Positions 1 through 9,061 of a DNA stretch of 64,000 nucleotides are shown here, one piece after another (position 1 is the stretch's first letter; every line of letters starts with the position of its first letter). This DNA is from Methanomethylovorans sp041447285. GTDB taxonomy: Archaea > Halobacteriota > Methanosarcinia > Methanosarcinales > Methanosarcinaceae. Made by a program: the position numbers and the translations under genes. Where the stretch lies: the NCBI RefSeq assembly GCF_041447285.1, contig NZ_JBGMEB010000005.1, forward strand, positions 124,001-188,000. Reading direction: 5' to 3'. The notes below the pieces were generated by a model. That model saw only the letters and a list, made by a program, of their open reading frames with translations. It searched no databases and was not told the DNA's origin.

Positions 1-1362
1 ATGGGCAATTCTGAAGTAGGGCATCTCAACATTGGTGCAGGGAGGATTGTTTATCAGGATCTGACACGAATTAATAGATCTATTGAAAGTGGTGAGATTT
101 TTAACAATCCAGTACTTCTTGATGCAATTGAAAATGTTAAGAAAAATGGTTCTAACCTGCATTTAATGGGTCTTTTTTCGTATGGGGGAGTACATAGCCA
201 CATGACCCACTTAAAAGGTCTTATAAAAGTTGCCGAAAACCAAGGATTATCCAAGGTTTATATTCATGCTTTTCTTGATGGTAGGGATGTGCCCCCCAAG
301 CAGGCTCTTTGCGATATGGAAGAGTTTCAGCGAATGTATTCTAAAAGAAAGAATGCTGTCATTGCTACTGTTTCAGGAAGATACTATGCTATGGACAGAG
401 ATAAGCGCTGGGATAGGGTAAAACTTGCTTATGATGCGTTAGTCTTAGGTGAAGGTCTCAGATCTAAAGATCCTGTTTCTGCAATCAAAGATGCATACGA
501 TAGAGGCGAAAATGATGAGTTCGTCAAGCCCACAGTAATTCTAGATGAAAGTGGTCAACCTCTTGTTACTATTAAGGACAACGATTCTGTAATTTTCTTC
601 AATTTCAGGCCGGATAGAGCACGCCAGCTTACTTATTGTTTTGTAGACGAGTGTTTTGAAGGGTTTGAAAGAAATCTTCATCCAAATGTTTATTATGTAT
701 GCATGTCCGAATATGATGAAAAACTAGATATTCCCCTTGTTTTTCCAACAGAGTTAATAGATAGTACTTTGGGGCAGGTTCTCAGCAATCATGGTCTGAA
801 ACAATTAAGAATAGCTGAGACTGAAAAATATGCTCATGTTACTTTTTTCCTCAATGGGGGTGTCGAGCAGCAGAATGCTGGTGAGGACAGATTGCTTGTC
901 CCATCACCTAAGGTAGCTACCTATGATCTTAAACCACAAATGAGTGCTTATGAGGTTACTGATAAGCTTGTGGAACAAATCAAATCGGGATCTTATGATG
1001 TAATAATAGTCAACTATGCCAACATGGACATGGTGGGCCATACGGGTCTCTTTGATGCTGCCGTAGAAGCGGTGCAAACTGTTGATACTTGTGTAGGAAA
1101 GGTAGTTGATGCCATAATAGGGGCAGGAAGCTCTGTAATTATTACTGCTGATCATGGCAATGCTGAAAAAATGTTAGACCTAGTTTCCGGTGCTCCACAT
1201 ACGGCCCATACTTCTAATCCGGTACGTTGTATCTATGTCTCCGAAGAGAACGGTGTGAAGCTTCACAAAGGCAAGTTGTCGGACATTGCTCCGACAATGC
1301 TTGAGATACTAAATATTCCAAAACCAATAGAAATGACTGGGAAGTCGCTTCTTATAAAGTGA
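1..1362 (+). CDS. gpmI: 2,3-bisphosphoglycerate-independent phosphoglycerate mutase, 5'-truncated by window edge
   Basis: Interconverts 3- and 2-phosphoglycerate in cytosolic glycolysis/gluconeogenesis. The visible 453 residues open with GNSEVGH, which holds the Ser nucleophile that lies near residue 60 of the roughly 510-residue bacterial-type GpmI family, so about 60 N-terminal residues lie before the window and the first ATG is not the real start. Further signatures are SGRYYAMDRDKRWDR, NFRPDRARQLT, NYANMDMVGHTG and the metal-binding TADHGNAE. The stop is two bases from the stop of the convergent FEN-1 gene. This is the GpmI type, not the shorter archaeal ApgM type. Confidence 0.95.
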   Translation: MGNSEVGHLNIGAGRIVYQDLTRINRSIESGEIFNNPVLLDAIENVKKNGSNLHLMGLFSYGGVHSHMTHLKGLIKVAENQGLSKVYIHAFLDGRDVPPKQALCDMEEFQRMYSKRKNAVIATVSGRYYAMDRDKRWDRVKLAYDALVLGEGLRSKDPVSAIKDAYDRGENDEFVKPTVILDESGQPLVTIKDNDSVIFFNFRPDRARQLTYCFVDECFEGFERNLHPNVYYVCMSEYDEKLDIPLVFPTELIDSTLGQVLSNHGLKQLRIAETEKYAHVTFFLNGGVEQQNAGEDRLLVPSPKVATYDLKPQMSAYEVTDKLVEQIKSGSYDVIIVNYANMDMVGHTGLFDAAVEAVQTVDTCVGKVVDAIIGAGSSVIITADHGNAEKMLDLVSGAPHTAHTSNPVRCIYVSEENGVKLHKGKLSDIAPTMLEILNIPKPIEMTGKSLLIK

Positions 1363-1364
1363 TA

Positions 1365-2381
1365 TTAGAACCATTGGTCCAGGGTTCGTTGTCCTGGGCC
1401 ACTGATCGTTTCCAGTCTTTCACAGGCCTTTATTACTCTTTCTTTTGAAAAATCATGCTCTTGGCAAAGGAATTCAATTATTGCTTCACTATCAGGTTTT
1501 TTCCATTTGAGGCTGTAATTGTCTATTACAGGAGGGTTTAAAAAAATTTCTTTTATCTCTTGGATGTTTTCTATATTCTGGCCAACTAACTCTAACACCT
1601 TTTCGATGCTTCCGTGCTCTTTTACAAGTTTAAACGCTTTTTTTGGCCCGATCTTCTCAAGTCCAGGGTTGTAATCAGTACCTACGCATAATGCAATATC
1701 TAGTAGTTGTGATCGATCAATTCCAAGTTCTGTAAGGTTATCTTCAAGTACCATTACTTCAGGTTTTACATCCACAAATATATTTTTCTTTGGCAGTTTT
1801 CGTTTGCCTGTGATTGTCAGGTTTCTTACAACTGCAGGAGCCCCAAAAAGTAATGAATCATAATCTTGTGAAGCAACATAATTTGCATTTCCTGTTGCCA
1901 CCATGTGGGCAGCCTGCGCCTCTCCTTCCGAAGGGGCATCCACCCAGGGAATTCCCATAGCCAAAAGAAGTCTTCTGGAATCATCAGCTATCTCGCGGGT
2001 AACCTTCGAAGAAGCCTGAGCATACATATATGCTTCTTCTGCTAATCCTTTTTCTTTCGCCTCTTCCCATTTTATCTTTGCATTTTCTCTATCGACCATT
2101 CTCTTTTCTATGGTCCGGTCTTTGAGATACGATGGTTTGCCATCAAAAACAAATACTGGTTTAATTCCTTCTTCCATAAGGCTGGTCATTCGATAAAGGA
2201 TGCCAGATAAATGAGAAGTGACATTCCCCTTTGAGTCCTTTAGCGGAGTTCCGTCTCTCTGCCTTATTATACTCAGAAACTGGTAAAGTGTGTTGTATGC
2301 GTCTATTGCTACAACTTTATGGGATAACTCAGATATCTCAACTTGCCGTTTTTTCAGAAGCTCTCCAATATCTGTTCCCAT
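1365..2381 (-). CDS. fen: Flap endonuclease 1 (FEN-1)
   Basis: Structure-specific 5' nuclease that removes flaps during Okazaki fragment maturation and base excision repair. The 338 residues match the archaeal family length. Seen are the N domain (MGTDIGELL start, FDGKPSYLK), the I domain acidic cluster around DAPSEGEAQAA and SQDYDSLLFGAP, the helix-hairpin-helix GTDYNPGLEKIGPKKA, and a C-terminal PCNA-interacting box QRTLDQWF. The start ATG has no evident Shine-Dalgarno. It lies 15 bases downstream of a 103-residue gene on the same strand, suggesting a two-gene unit. Confidence 0.95.
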   Translation of the reverse strand: MGTDIGELLKKRQVEISELSHKVVAIDAYNTLYQFLSIIRQRDGTPLKDSKGNVTSHLSGILYRMTSLMEEGIKPVFVFDGKPSYLKDRTIEKRMVDRENAKIKWEEAKEKGLAEEAYMYAQASSKVTREIADDSRRLLLAMGIPWVDAPSEGEAQAAHMVATGNANYVASQDYDSLLFGAPAVVRNLTITGKRKLPKKNIFVDVKPEVMVLEDNLTELGIDRSQLLDIALCVGTDYNPGLEKIGPKKAFKLVKEHGSIEKVLELVGQNIENIQEIKEIFLNPPVIDNYSLKWKKPDSEAIIEFLCQEHDFSKERVIKACERLETISGPGQRTLDQWF

Positions 2382-2396
2382 GAATAAGGATAGTTC

Positions 2397-2708
2397 TCAG
2401 ATATTCTTAGTTGTTTCGCCCGTATCAAGTCTTACATCGATGACCGAATCCTCAGATGCGTCGATGCTCCCAATTTTTAATATATTCCCTACTCTTTCTA
2501 TAAGGTCTGCTTTTGTTATCTGGACTTGATGTCCATCTCCGTCAGAACTTCTGTTCTTATGTACAATAAGCAATTTCTGTCCGCTGATCTCTGTGCCAAT
2601 TTTCGATATTACGTTCTTCACTACTTGCTCGAAATCAGAATAAATCATTATCTCGGAATATTTTCCAGCTTTTTTGATTATGCCAATCGGTTCCAGATGA
2701 ATGCGCAT
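2397..2708 (-). CDS. Conserved hypothetical protein upstream of FEN-1
   Basis: A 103-residue soluble protein without signal peptide or membrane segment. The start ATG follows a good Shine-Dalgarno (GAGGTG). The N-terminus (MRIHLEPIGIIKK) superficially resembles the opening strand of TsaA-like proteins, but the rest does not, so no function is assigned. It ends 15 bases before the FEN-1 start and is probably co-transcribed with it. Confidence 0.7.
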   Translation of the reverse strand: MRIHLEPIGIIKKAGKYSEIMIYSDFEQVVKNVISKIGTEISGQKLLIVHKNRSSDGDGHQVQITKADLIERVGNILKIGSIDASEDSVIDVRLDTGETTKNI

Positions 2709-2830
2709 ATACGCACCTCTTTGTAGAATTAGACTTCTAAACCACCTATGATAGTGAGCACTCGTTTATATCATTTTCGGATCACATGGGAACTAATTGT
2801 TCTATCTTGGTAATTATATTTTCTTTTATT

Positions 2831-3157
2831 TCACCTGTACCGTTTGCTGTTGAGAGTTTCCAGAGCTTCATCTACTCTGTTGATTACCTCGTCCATCTTT
2901 CTGTCCATGTTACTCTCGATGCTCTGTACGTTGATCCGCAGGGACCTTTCTTTTACATCTAACATGTTTTCCATTTTTCGCATGCGTATGTCTACTGATA
3001 GAATCATAGCTGCTAAAGCACCTACCATGACTATTGCTGCGAGTATTATTAGTGAGTTCGCAGGGTCATAACTAAATCTTCCAAGCCACTCGTACGTGAG
3101 TACGAAAGATGATACTACCATAACTATGGAAAAAACAATGTCTCTTGTCTCCATCAT
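2831..3157 (-). CDS. Small two-helix membrane protein with coiled-coil tail
   Basis: A 108-residue protein with two predicted transmembrane helices (about residues 7-25 and 35-52), then a charged stretch of about 50 residues with heptad character that likely forms a cytoplasmic coiled coil. GAGGGTC precedes the tandem ATG codons; the second ATG (3154) has the better spacing. Family not recognised. A membrane-anchored scaffold is possible, but the sequence shows no catalytic motif. Confidence 0.6.
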   Translation of the reverse strand: MMETRDIVFSIVMVVSSFVLTYEWLGRFSYDPANSLIILAAIVMVGALAAMILSVDIRMRKMENMLDVKERSLRINVQSIESNMDRKMDEVINRVDEALETLNSKRYR

Positions 3158-3516
3158 CGACCCTCATAGGATAGAATTTAGATTACTTTATTGCTTACTT
3201 CTCTTTAAGGATATAAACCCAATTGATTGACTTTGTAGAAAAGTCTTTTCAATCGTATTCAGTCCGTTGTTTTCTTCTTTTACGTCTTTTTATGTATATT
3301 CTTTCTGCATAGTATCACAGCATGTTTATATTTATAGTTGTTTATATTTTTCAATGTGTTCTTTACAACTCTATATTTACTACTTTATATAAGGTGCCAT
3401 TTCTAGAGTGGTGCTGCCAATGGATCACAATTTTTCAAGATGCATAATCTATTTTTAAGCATATAGCCAATGGAATGTTATTTAAGTGACCCCTTTCTAA
3501 TCTATTGCTATAGGGG
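3158..3516. other. 359-base intergenic region, AT-rich, with a spaced direct repeat
   Basis: No convincing gene. The stretch is strongly AT-rich with several TATA-like runs (for example at 3391-3400). It holds two exact copies of GCCAATGGA at 3416-3424 and 3466-3474, fifty bases apart. TTATTTAAG near 3478-3486 could serve as TATA box for the plus-strand gene beginning at 3517. Confidence 0.4.
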
Positions 3517-4284
3517 GTGTCTCATCTGAGTATTAAGGATATTATTAACGTCTGGGTCGTAAAGACCGGATATGCCGGCAGCCAGGCAAGGGAATGCCTC
3601 AAAAAGAATGTTATATCTTTTGACTTGGAACTACATATACTCGATGAGTTTGAAGAAGAACTTAAATCTTCAGCTAATTCAACTATTCTGCAAGATCGTT
3701 ATAAGTTGCTTGATCAAAAATATGATGATTTTACCAATAATCTAATCATTGAGCTGGAGAGCAGCCTGGATGACTTTAACTACTTTTCTGGCTCTCCTCT
3801 GAGAGCTGAAAAGATTTCTAGACTAAAAACAATGCTTGAAGGGATGAACCGGGAATTGACTGGCTTTCACAAAGTCATGGATAAGTTTGATGAATTTGAA
3901 ATAATTGAACAATTAAAAACAGCTATCCGTGATAAACTCTGTTCAATTGCAGAGTCCAAACTGGAAACATGGTCTTCTGATATGGCCAGGTTTTCAATTA
4001 GCATTCTTACAGGTGATATTGTGATAATGCCTCTTCCTGAAAAAAGTCTTTTTGCTATTGGAAGGGTAATGGGCGGATATGAATATGACAATACAGAAAC
4101 ATACACCCGGCATTATCATAGAGTGGAATGGCTGAATATGCAAGTTCCATTCCCTGAACTCAAAGAAGAACTTAATAGATCTTCAGCCGTTTTTCTTCTT
4201 ACGGGGGAGTCTAAGGAAAAGATACTTGGCATGCTTGTTTCTACAAGAAAGCGTCCAAGTGAATTAATATGGGGCGATTCCTAA
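3517..4284 (+). CDS. Hypothetical protein with coiled-coil region
   Basis: A 255-residue soluble protein not recognised as any family. The assigned start is GTG, directly after a G-rich run (AGGGG) that is close for a Shine-Dalgarno; a leaderless start is possible. Residues 40-160 are rich in Glu, Lys and Leu and probably helical or coiled-coil. The C-terminal third contains a compact region (GDIVIMPLPEKSLFAIGRV) with YTRHYHRVEWL. Its 3' end overlaps the convergent membrane-protein gene by 21 bases. Confidence 0.65.
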   Translation: MSHLSIKDIINVWVVKTGYAGSQARECLKKNVISFDLELHILDEFEEELKSSANSTILQDRYKLLDQKYDDFTNNLIIELESSLDDFNYFSGSPLRAEKISRLKTMLEGMNRELTGFHKVMDKFDEFEIIEQLKTAIRDKLCSIAESKLETWSSDMARFSISILTGDIVIMPLPEKSLFAIGRVMGGYEYDNTETYTRHYHRVEWLNMQVPFPELKEELNRSSAVFLLTGESKEKILGMLVSTRKRPSELIWGDS

Positions 4285-4653
4285 AAGCTGTATTAAGCTG
4301 CATTTAGAAAATATTACGAGCAGGTTGTTTACCACGAGAAATATCCCTACAATGCTGACCGTACTTTTGGATGCAAACCATAAATGACTCTTCCATGATG
4401 TTTCTTCATTCATTAAAGTGATATAATACCAATAAATGATCCCTATGAATAAAATCTTCATCATTAGCATTGACCATATTCCAAACTCATTCATAAGGGT
4501 AGCAAGGAAGGGATTCTCCTCAAGTCCATAATCAAGCGCATGGTATGTAGTAATAAAATCTCCTAATACATAGAATACAATTATGTATTTAATGTCCTCA
4601 ATGAAATGTACAAATGGATTTAGTTTTGCCACTACACCGTTTTTCAGTACCAT
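4264..4653 (-). CDS. Small integral membrane protein (DUF5658-like)
   Basis: A 129-residue protein with about three transmembrane helices. The first helix carries GDFITTYHAL followed by GLEENPFLA. This pattern (Asp and Thr in the helix, then a Glu-rich loop ending in NP) resembles the small DUF5658-type membrane proteins of unknown role. Assignment is by motif resemblance only. It converges on and overlaps the 3517-4284 gene at its 3' end. Confidence 0.6.
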   Translation of the reverse strand: MVLKNGVVAKLNPFVHFIEDIKYIIVFYVLGDFITTYHALDYGLEENPFLATLMNEFGIWSMLMMKILFIGIIYWYYITLMNEETSWKSHLWFASKSTVSIVGIFLVVNNLLVIFSKCSLIQLLGIAPY

Positions 4654-4826
4654 GATTCCATATTTCCATGGACCAGTATATATTCAAAATGTATACAAAT
4701 TATTGTCTTATGCACATGAGCTCTCAGGTGCTATTTTTATTCTTAGCATCATGCATTCAGGTCATTGAAAAGATAAGATAATTGTTTTGTACTATTAACA
4801 ACAATGTTCATAGTATGGCAGAGAGG

Positions 4827-5990
4827 ATGGAGATCATGGATATATCGGATTTGCTGGCTAAGCACAAAGCAGATGGCTTTATGATTGTGGGTAATGCAGA
4901 AAATGCTGATTTTTTCTACGCCACAAATTTCTTTGTCTCGGATAAGTACACTTACATACAAACCTCGGGTAAAAAAGAGATATTATTAGTTTCAGAAATG
5001 GAAAAAGGGCGTGCTGAGCTTGAATCAAGGGTTAGTGATGTACGTACGTTGCAAGATTACAACTACAGGGAGAAGCTAAAACAACGGGGCGATTCATATC
5101 AGGCTTATGTAGATTGTATTGCTGAGATATTACAAAAAGAAGGTGTCCGAAAAATTGGAGTCCCTCGTGATTTTCCTTATCATACAGCTCAGACTCTGAA
5201 AGAGGAAGGCTTTACTATTGTTGATATGGAAAGCCCTTTCAAAAAATTAAGGTCTGTTAAAAGAGAAGATGAAATAGAGCACATAAGGTATGCTCAGACC
5301 TCATGTGAAAAAGCCATGGCTGCGGCTATTAATCTTATTCATAAGTCGGAGATCATTGATGGTAAACTGCTATCCAGGGGTTTTGAGCTCACTGCAGAGG
5401 ATGTACGTAGAGAAATAGACCTTGCATTGCTGGAAGCAGGATGTGAAGCCGTTGGTACAATTGTAGCATGTGGTAAAAAAGCTTCGAACCCCCATTGGGA
5501 AGGAGAAGGCCCGCTTACTGCCAATGAACCAATAGTCATCGATATATTCCCTCGCAGCAAAAAATATCGGTACTTTGCTGATATGAGCCGTACAGTCCTA
5601 AAAGGGGAAGCGTCTCCTGAGCTTCAGAAAATGTATGATGCAGTTCTAGCAGCTCAAAAGGCAGCTATTGAGATGGTAAAACCAGGTGTACTCTGTAGTG
5701 ATATCCACAATCGTGTATGTGAAGTACTTGAATCGCATGGTTTCAAAACACTTCGTGATGGTTCGAAAGTAGGTTTCATTCATTCCACAGGTCACGGTGT
5801 TGGTCTTGATATTCACGAAGCTCCCTATGTGGGTTCTCAGGCAATCCCTCTTGAGAAAGGGAATGTCATCACCATTGAACCTGGTTTGTACTATCCAGGT
5901 CAGGGTGGTATTCGTATAGAAGATCTGCTGTTAGTAACAGAAAATGGTTGTGAGAACCTTACATTGCTTGAAAAGAGATTTGTAGTATAA
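4827..5990 (+). CDS. M24 family metallopeptidase (Xaa-Pro aminopeptidase/dipeptidase type)
   Basis: Predicted cytosolic dimetal peptidase acting on X-Pro bonds. A creatinase-type N-terminal domain (about residues 1-135) precedes a pita-bread catalytic domain. Its metal ligands appear in DIFPRSKKYRYFADMSRT (two Asp), STGHGVGLDIHE (His), ITIEPGLYYPG (Glu) and GIRIEDLLLV (Glu), a complete set. The frame opens at TTG 4782, but the conserved part starts at one of the ATGs at 4815, 4827 or 4836; AGAGG and GGAG near 4820-4831 favour 4827 or 4836. Methionine aminopeptidase follows 33 bases downstream, giving two pita-bread peptidases in tandem. Confidence 0.88.
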   Translation: MEIMDISDLLAKHKADGFMIVGNAENADFFYATNFFVSDKYTYIQTSGKKEILLVSEMEKGRAELESRVSDVRTLQDYNYREKLKQRGDSYQAYVDCIAEILQKEGVRKIGVPRDFPYHTAQTLKEEGFTIVDMESPFKKLRSVKREDEIEHIRYAQTSCEKAMAAAINLIHKSEIIDGKLLSRGFELTAEDVRREIDLALLEAGCEAVGTIVACGKKASNPHWEGEGPLTANEPIVIDIFPRSKKYRYFADMSRTVLKGEASPELQKMYDAVLAAQKAAIEMVKPGVLCSDIHNRVCEVLESHGFKTLRDGSKVGFIHSTGHGVGLDIHEAPYVGSQAIPLEKGNVITIEPGLYYPGQGGIRIEDLLLVTENGCENLTLLEKRFVV

Positions 5991-6023
5991 GTTTTTATTA
6001 AGGCATTAGTCAGTAGGTGTTTT

Positions 6024-6914
6024 ATGATGGGTAAAATGCAGGAGGAAGTTCTGGAGAAATATCTCAAGGCAGGTGAGATTTTGTCCAGGGTAAGGAGTGA
6101 AGCAAAGGATAAGATCCAAGTAGGTTCAAGCTTGCTTGAGGTTGCTGAATTTGTGGAGAACAGGGCTATTGAGCTGGGAGCAGATGGTTCAGCTTTCCCG
6201 TGCAATATTTCACGTAATGATGAAGCTGCCCATGCTACGCCAATGGCAGGTGATGAGACGGTTTTTGGAGAAGATGTGGTGAAGCTTGACATTGGAGTGC
6301 ACGTTGATGGTTATATTGCTGATTCTGCCATCACAGTGGATCTCACAGGGAAGCATGGGGATCTAGTCAAAGCTTCCGAAGCTGCCCTTTATGCCGCTAT
6401 AGACATTGTGAAAAGTGGTGTAAATACTGCACAAATAGGCGGTGTGATTGAGGATACCATTGTAAATCTAGGCTTTAGACCAATTATAAATCTCACAGGT
6501 CATGGGGTTGCCAGATATATTGCTCACACTCATCCCAGCATACCTAACCGTCATATTGATCATGGTTCTGTGCTACAGGCAGGAGATGTAATAGCTATTG
6601 AACCCTTTGCTACAGACGGAGCAGGAAAAATAGTAGATGGTTCATGGTCGGAGATTTTCAGTGTTATAGGAAACAAACCAGTACGTTTGCCGGCTGCACG
6701 TAATCTATTGAAGGAAATAGAACCTTATCAAATGCTTCCGTTTGCTAAAAGATGGCTTAAGACCGAAAAGCTGGACTTCGCTCTGATGCAGCTTGCTAAA
6801 TCAGGTGTAATTACTTCTTATCCGGTATTGAAAGAAGTTGCAGGTGGTATGGTCTCTCAGGCAGAACATACGCTGATAGTTACTGATGATGGTTGCAAGG
6901 TGACAACTCTTTAA
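6024..6914 (+). CDS. map: Methionine aminopeptidase, type II
   Basis: Removes the initiator Met from nascent proteins. The 296 residues show the archaeal type II pattern: CNISRNDEAAHATP, the ligand Asp pair in KLDIGVHVDGYIADSA, His in GHGVARYIAHTHPSIPN (His followed by the type II insertion), Glu in IAIEPFATDGAG and the final Glu in SQAEHTLIV. GGTG stands a few bases before the tandem ATG start. The downstream secreted-protein gene begins 11 bases after the stop. Confidence 0.96.
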   Translation: MMGKMQEEVLEKYLKAGEILSRVRSEAKDKIQVGSSLLEVAEFVENRAIELGADGSAFPCNISRNDEAAHATPMAGDETVFGEDVVKLDIGVHVDGYIADSAITVDLTGKHGDLVKASEAALYAAIDIVKSGVNTAQIGGVIEDTIVNLGFRPIINLTGHGVARYIAHTHPSIPNRHIDHGSVLQAGDVIAIEPFATDGAGKIVDGSWSEIFSVIGNKPVRLPAARNLLKEIEPYQMLPFAKRWLKTEKLDFALMQLAKSGVITSYPVLKEVAGGMVSQAEHTLIVTDDGCKVTTL

Positions 6915-6925
6915 AGGGTGATAAT

Positions 6926-7687
6926 TTGAGGTCTTTACTTTTGGCACTTTCAGTGTTGCTTTTATTCATGGTGATCCCAGTGAATGCAGCATTCACCTGG
7001 GAAAACAATATTACTGTAGGGTATGACACTGTTCAGTGGAAGTATACGGAAACGTATACCGAAGGTAATGCCCTCATCTACAAAGACTACATTGATATGT
7101 CTTTAGGCAATCAGGATCACTTCATCAGCGCCTGGGAAATCCTTAAGGCAGATGTAAAGACCAGATCCACTTTAGAAAACTCTATCCATGAAAATATGGA
7201 TGTGATCATAAATGGATCTTCCCAATCTGTAGTATTAACTGATGTGAACTCTTCGATGTCATCTGAATTATTAGGATCGGTAACACAGGTGGAAGAAATT
7301 AGAAATCTCTACATGACTAATTATCGTTTGGTAAATCCGTTATCAGGGCCAAGCGACAGTAGTATCAGTTTTACTGGTGAGAAAGGCACTTCTCTAGTTA
7401 TCAATATGCCAAAAGGAGTATCTGTAAATTCTACTGAAGGGATAGATAATGTATCTATTAGTACTGATCAGGGATTCATTAAAATCCGGGGTGTTTTTGG
7501 TTCAACAGATAGAGCAACCGTTTATTTCCACCTGGATGAAATTGAAGGCATAGTTCCTCCAGTTGCGGGAGTCCCTGAAAATATCTCTGGTGAAAGTACT
7601 ATTCCAATAGATGATAAAGAGAAAAACTCATCTCTTGCAGAAAGGATACTTCCCTATTTGGGGATGAATAATACTGACATTGATTAA
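6926..7687 (+). CDS. Secreted hypothetical protein
   Basis: A 253-residue exported protein. The frame is open from 6893, but the TTG at 6926 is preferred: it is preceded by GGGTGATAA, and starting there places Met-Arg directly before a hydrophobic signal peptide ending near VIPVNA. The mature part is rich in Ser, Thr, Asn and Asp, has several N-glycosylation sequons (such as NIT, NVS, NSS) and no C-terminal anchor. Family not recognised. It sits closely downstream of map but has no obvious functional link. Confidence 0.7.
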   Translation: MRSLLLALSVLLLFMVIPVNAAFTWENNITVGYDTVQWKYTETYTEGNALIYKDYIDMSLGNQDHFISAWEILKADVKTRSTLENSIHENMDVIINGSSQSVVLTDVNSSMSSELLGSVTQVEEIRNLYMTNYRLVNPLSGPSDSSISFTGEKGTSLVINMPKGVSVNSTEGIDNVSISTDQGFIKIRGVFGSTDRATVYFHLDEIEGIVPPVAGVPENISGESTIPIDDKEKNSSLAERILPYLGMNNTDID

Positions 7688-7726
7688 TATTATGATACGG
7701 ACTATTTGATATTGGCAAGGTCACAC

Positions 7727-8014
7727 ATGATCATCGAACAAATAAAATTAAAGAGGGGCATTGCAATAGGCTTGAACTTTGAATTGCAGCATGCTTCCTT
7801 GCTTGTAGTAAAAGCTGATCTGGGCTTTGTGATGTGTGGTTATCTGGACATGGCCACAGCTGAGAAGCTGGGTGATGTGGCTGTACGGGTCTCAGGAGTA
7901 AATAACTTTGAAGATGTTCTCTTTGCTGAAGTGAGATCTGTCACTCCAAAAGCCAAAGAACTCGGTATTACTGTAGGCATGAAGGCTAGAGATGCCTTAG
8001 AGTTAATGTTCTGA
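7727..8014 (+). CDS. DUF1805 (YunC-like) family protein
   Basis: A 95-residue protein starting at ATG 7727 with AAGGT six bases upstream; the frame opens at TTG 7706, but that extension lacks a ribosome site. The body (LVVKADLGFVMCGYLD, DVAVRVSGVNNFEDVLFAEV, GITVGMKARDALELM) matches the DUF1805 pattern as I know it. The function of the family is unknown. It lies 39 bases after the secreted-protein gene. Confidence 0.8.
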   Translation: MIIEQIKLKRGIAIGLNFELQHASLLVVKADLGFVMCGYLDMATAEKLGDVAVRVSGVNNFEDVLFAEVRSVTPKAKELGITVGMKARDALELMF

Positions 8015-8126
8015 AACAATTCCATTTTCTATACACTAAATTTATGGCTTAAATCTAGGTAAAGTTAAATACTGCGGACCTATTATTTACTCACTATTAT
8101 ATAATTATAAATCAGGAGATATCTCT

Positions 8127-9044
8127 TTGAGTTCGGAAAAAAGCTTTTTGAAAAATTATGCTCCAATTTTAGCAATGGCTGGCATCATATTAGCTGTCCA
8201 GTTCCTGGCTTTGATACTGGCACAACCTATGGATGCAGAAGGTATGCAGGCTTTTGAGAACCCGGACTCAACAGCCAATAGCTTGTATTATATTGTGATC
8301 ATCCTTGTATTCACTTTTTTCTTGCTCATTGCATTGAAAAAGAATCTACAATGGGTCATACAGCTTGTAATACTACTGGCAGTAGCTTCTACTATCTATT
8401 ATGTTTTCATAGCTTTATTATCTTCAGTAATAGATTCAAGCGGTATGATCAATGCTGTTTCTCTCTCCCTTTCGATAGGTTTGACGATTCTGCTCTACAA
8501 GTTTCCGGAATGGTATGTAATAAACACTGTAGGTCTTATTGTTGGAGCTGGAGCGAGTGCAATATTCGGTATTTCCCTTTCTATAGTGCCTGTACTGGTT
8601 CTTCTATCTCTGCTTGCTATCTATGATGCGATTTCTGTATACAAAACAAAGCATATGATAGATCTTGCTGAAGGTGTTATGGATCTTAGATTACCTATCC
8701 TTTTCATTATCCCAAAGAAACTGAGCTATTCTTTTATCAAGGACAGTTTCAAGAAAGAGGAAGGTGAAGAGAGAGAGGCATTTTTCATGGGTTTGGGAGA
8801 TGCGGTAATGCCCACTATTCTGGTAGTCTCTGCAAATGTTTTCCTTGCAAAATATTCTCCTCTGCAGTTCTTCGGTATTTCATATCCTTCCATAGGCGCT
8901 ATGATCGGTACGCTTGTAGGATACTCAGCTCTTATGGTATTTGTAATGAAAGGAAAACCTCAGGCTGGTCTTCCTTTCCTTAATACAGGTGTTATATTAG
9001 GGTATGCAGTCGGGGTATTAATTTCAGGCATACCCTTCTATTAA
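8127..9044 (+). CDS. Presenilin/signal-peptide-peptidase homologue (intramembrane aspartyl protease)
   Basis: A 305-residue polytopic membrane protein with about nine predicted helices. The two catalytic Asp motifs are present: YD at residues 166-167 (LLAIYDAISVYKTKHM) and GLGD ending at residue 225 (MGLGDAVMPTILVVSAN). A PFL tripeptide in GLPFLN stands where the family's PAL motif lies. This matches archaeal presenilin-like proteases that cut transmembrane segments of client proteins. The start is TTG 8127 with GGAG upstream. It has its own promoter region and no adjacent partner; substrates are unknown. Confidence 0.88.
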   Translation: MSSEKSFLKNYAPILAMAGIILAVQFLALILAQPMDAEGMQAFENPDSTANSLYYIVIILVFTFFLLIALKKNLQWVIQLVILLAVASTIYYVFIALLSSVIDSSGMINAVSLSLSIGLTILLYKFPEWYVINTVGLIVGAGASAIFGISLSIVPVLVLLSLLAIYDAISVYKTKHMIDLAEGVMDLRLPILFIIPKKLSYSFIKDSFKKEEGEEREAFFMGLGDAVMPTILVVSANVFLAKYSPLQFFGISYPSIGAMIGTLVGYSALMVFVMKGKPQAGLPFLNTGVILGYAVGVLISGIPFY

Positions 9045-9061
9045 ATTTTTAGAAGAAATTA

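Noticed and set aside
2397..2708. TsaA-type tRNA methyltransferase
   Set aside because: Only the first dozen residues resemble it; the rest of the protein lacks the family core.
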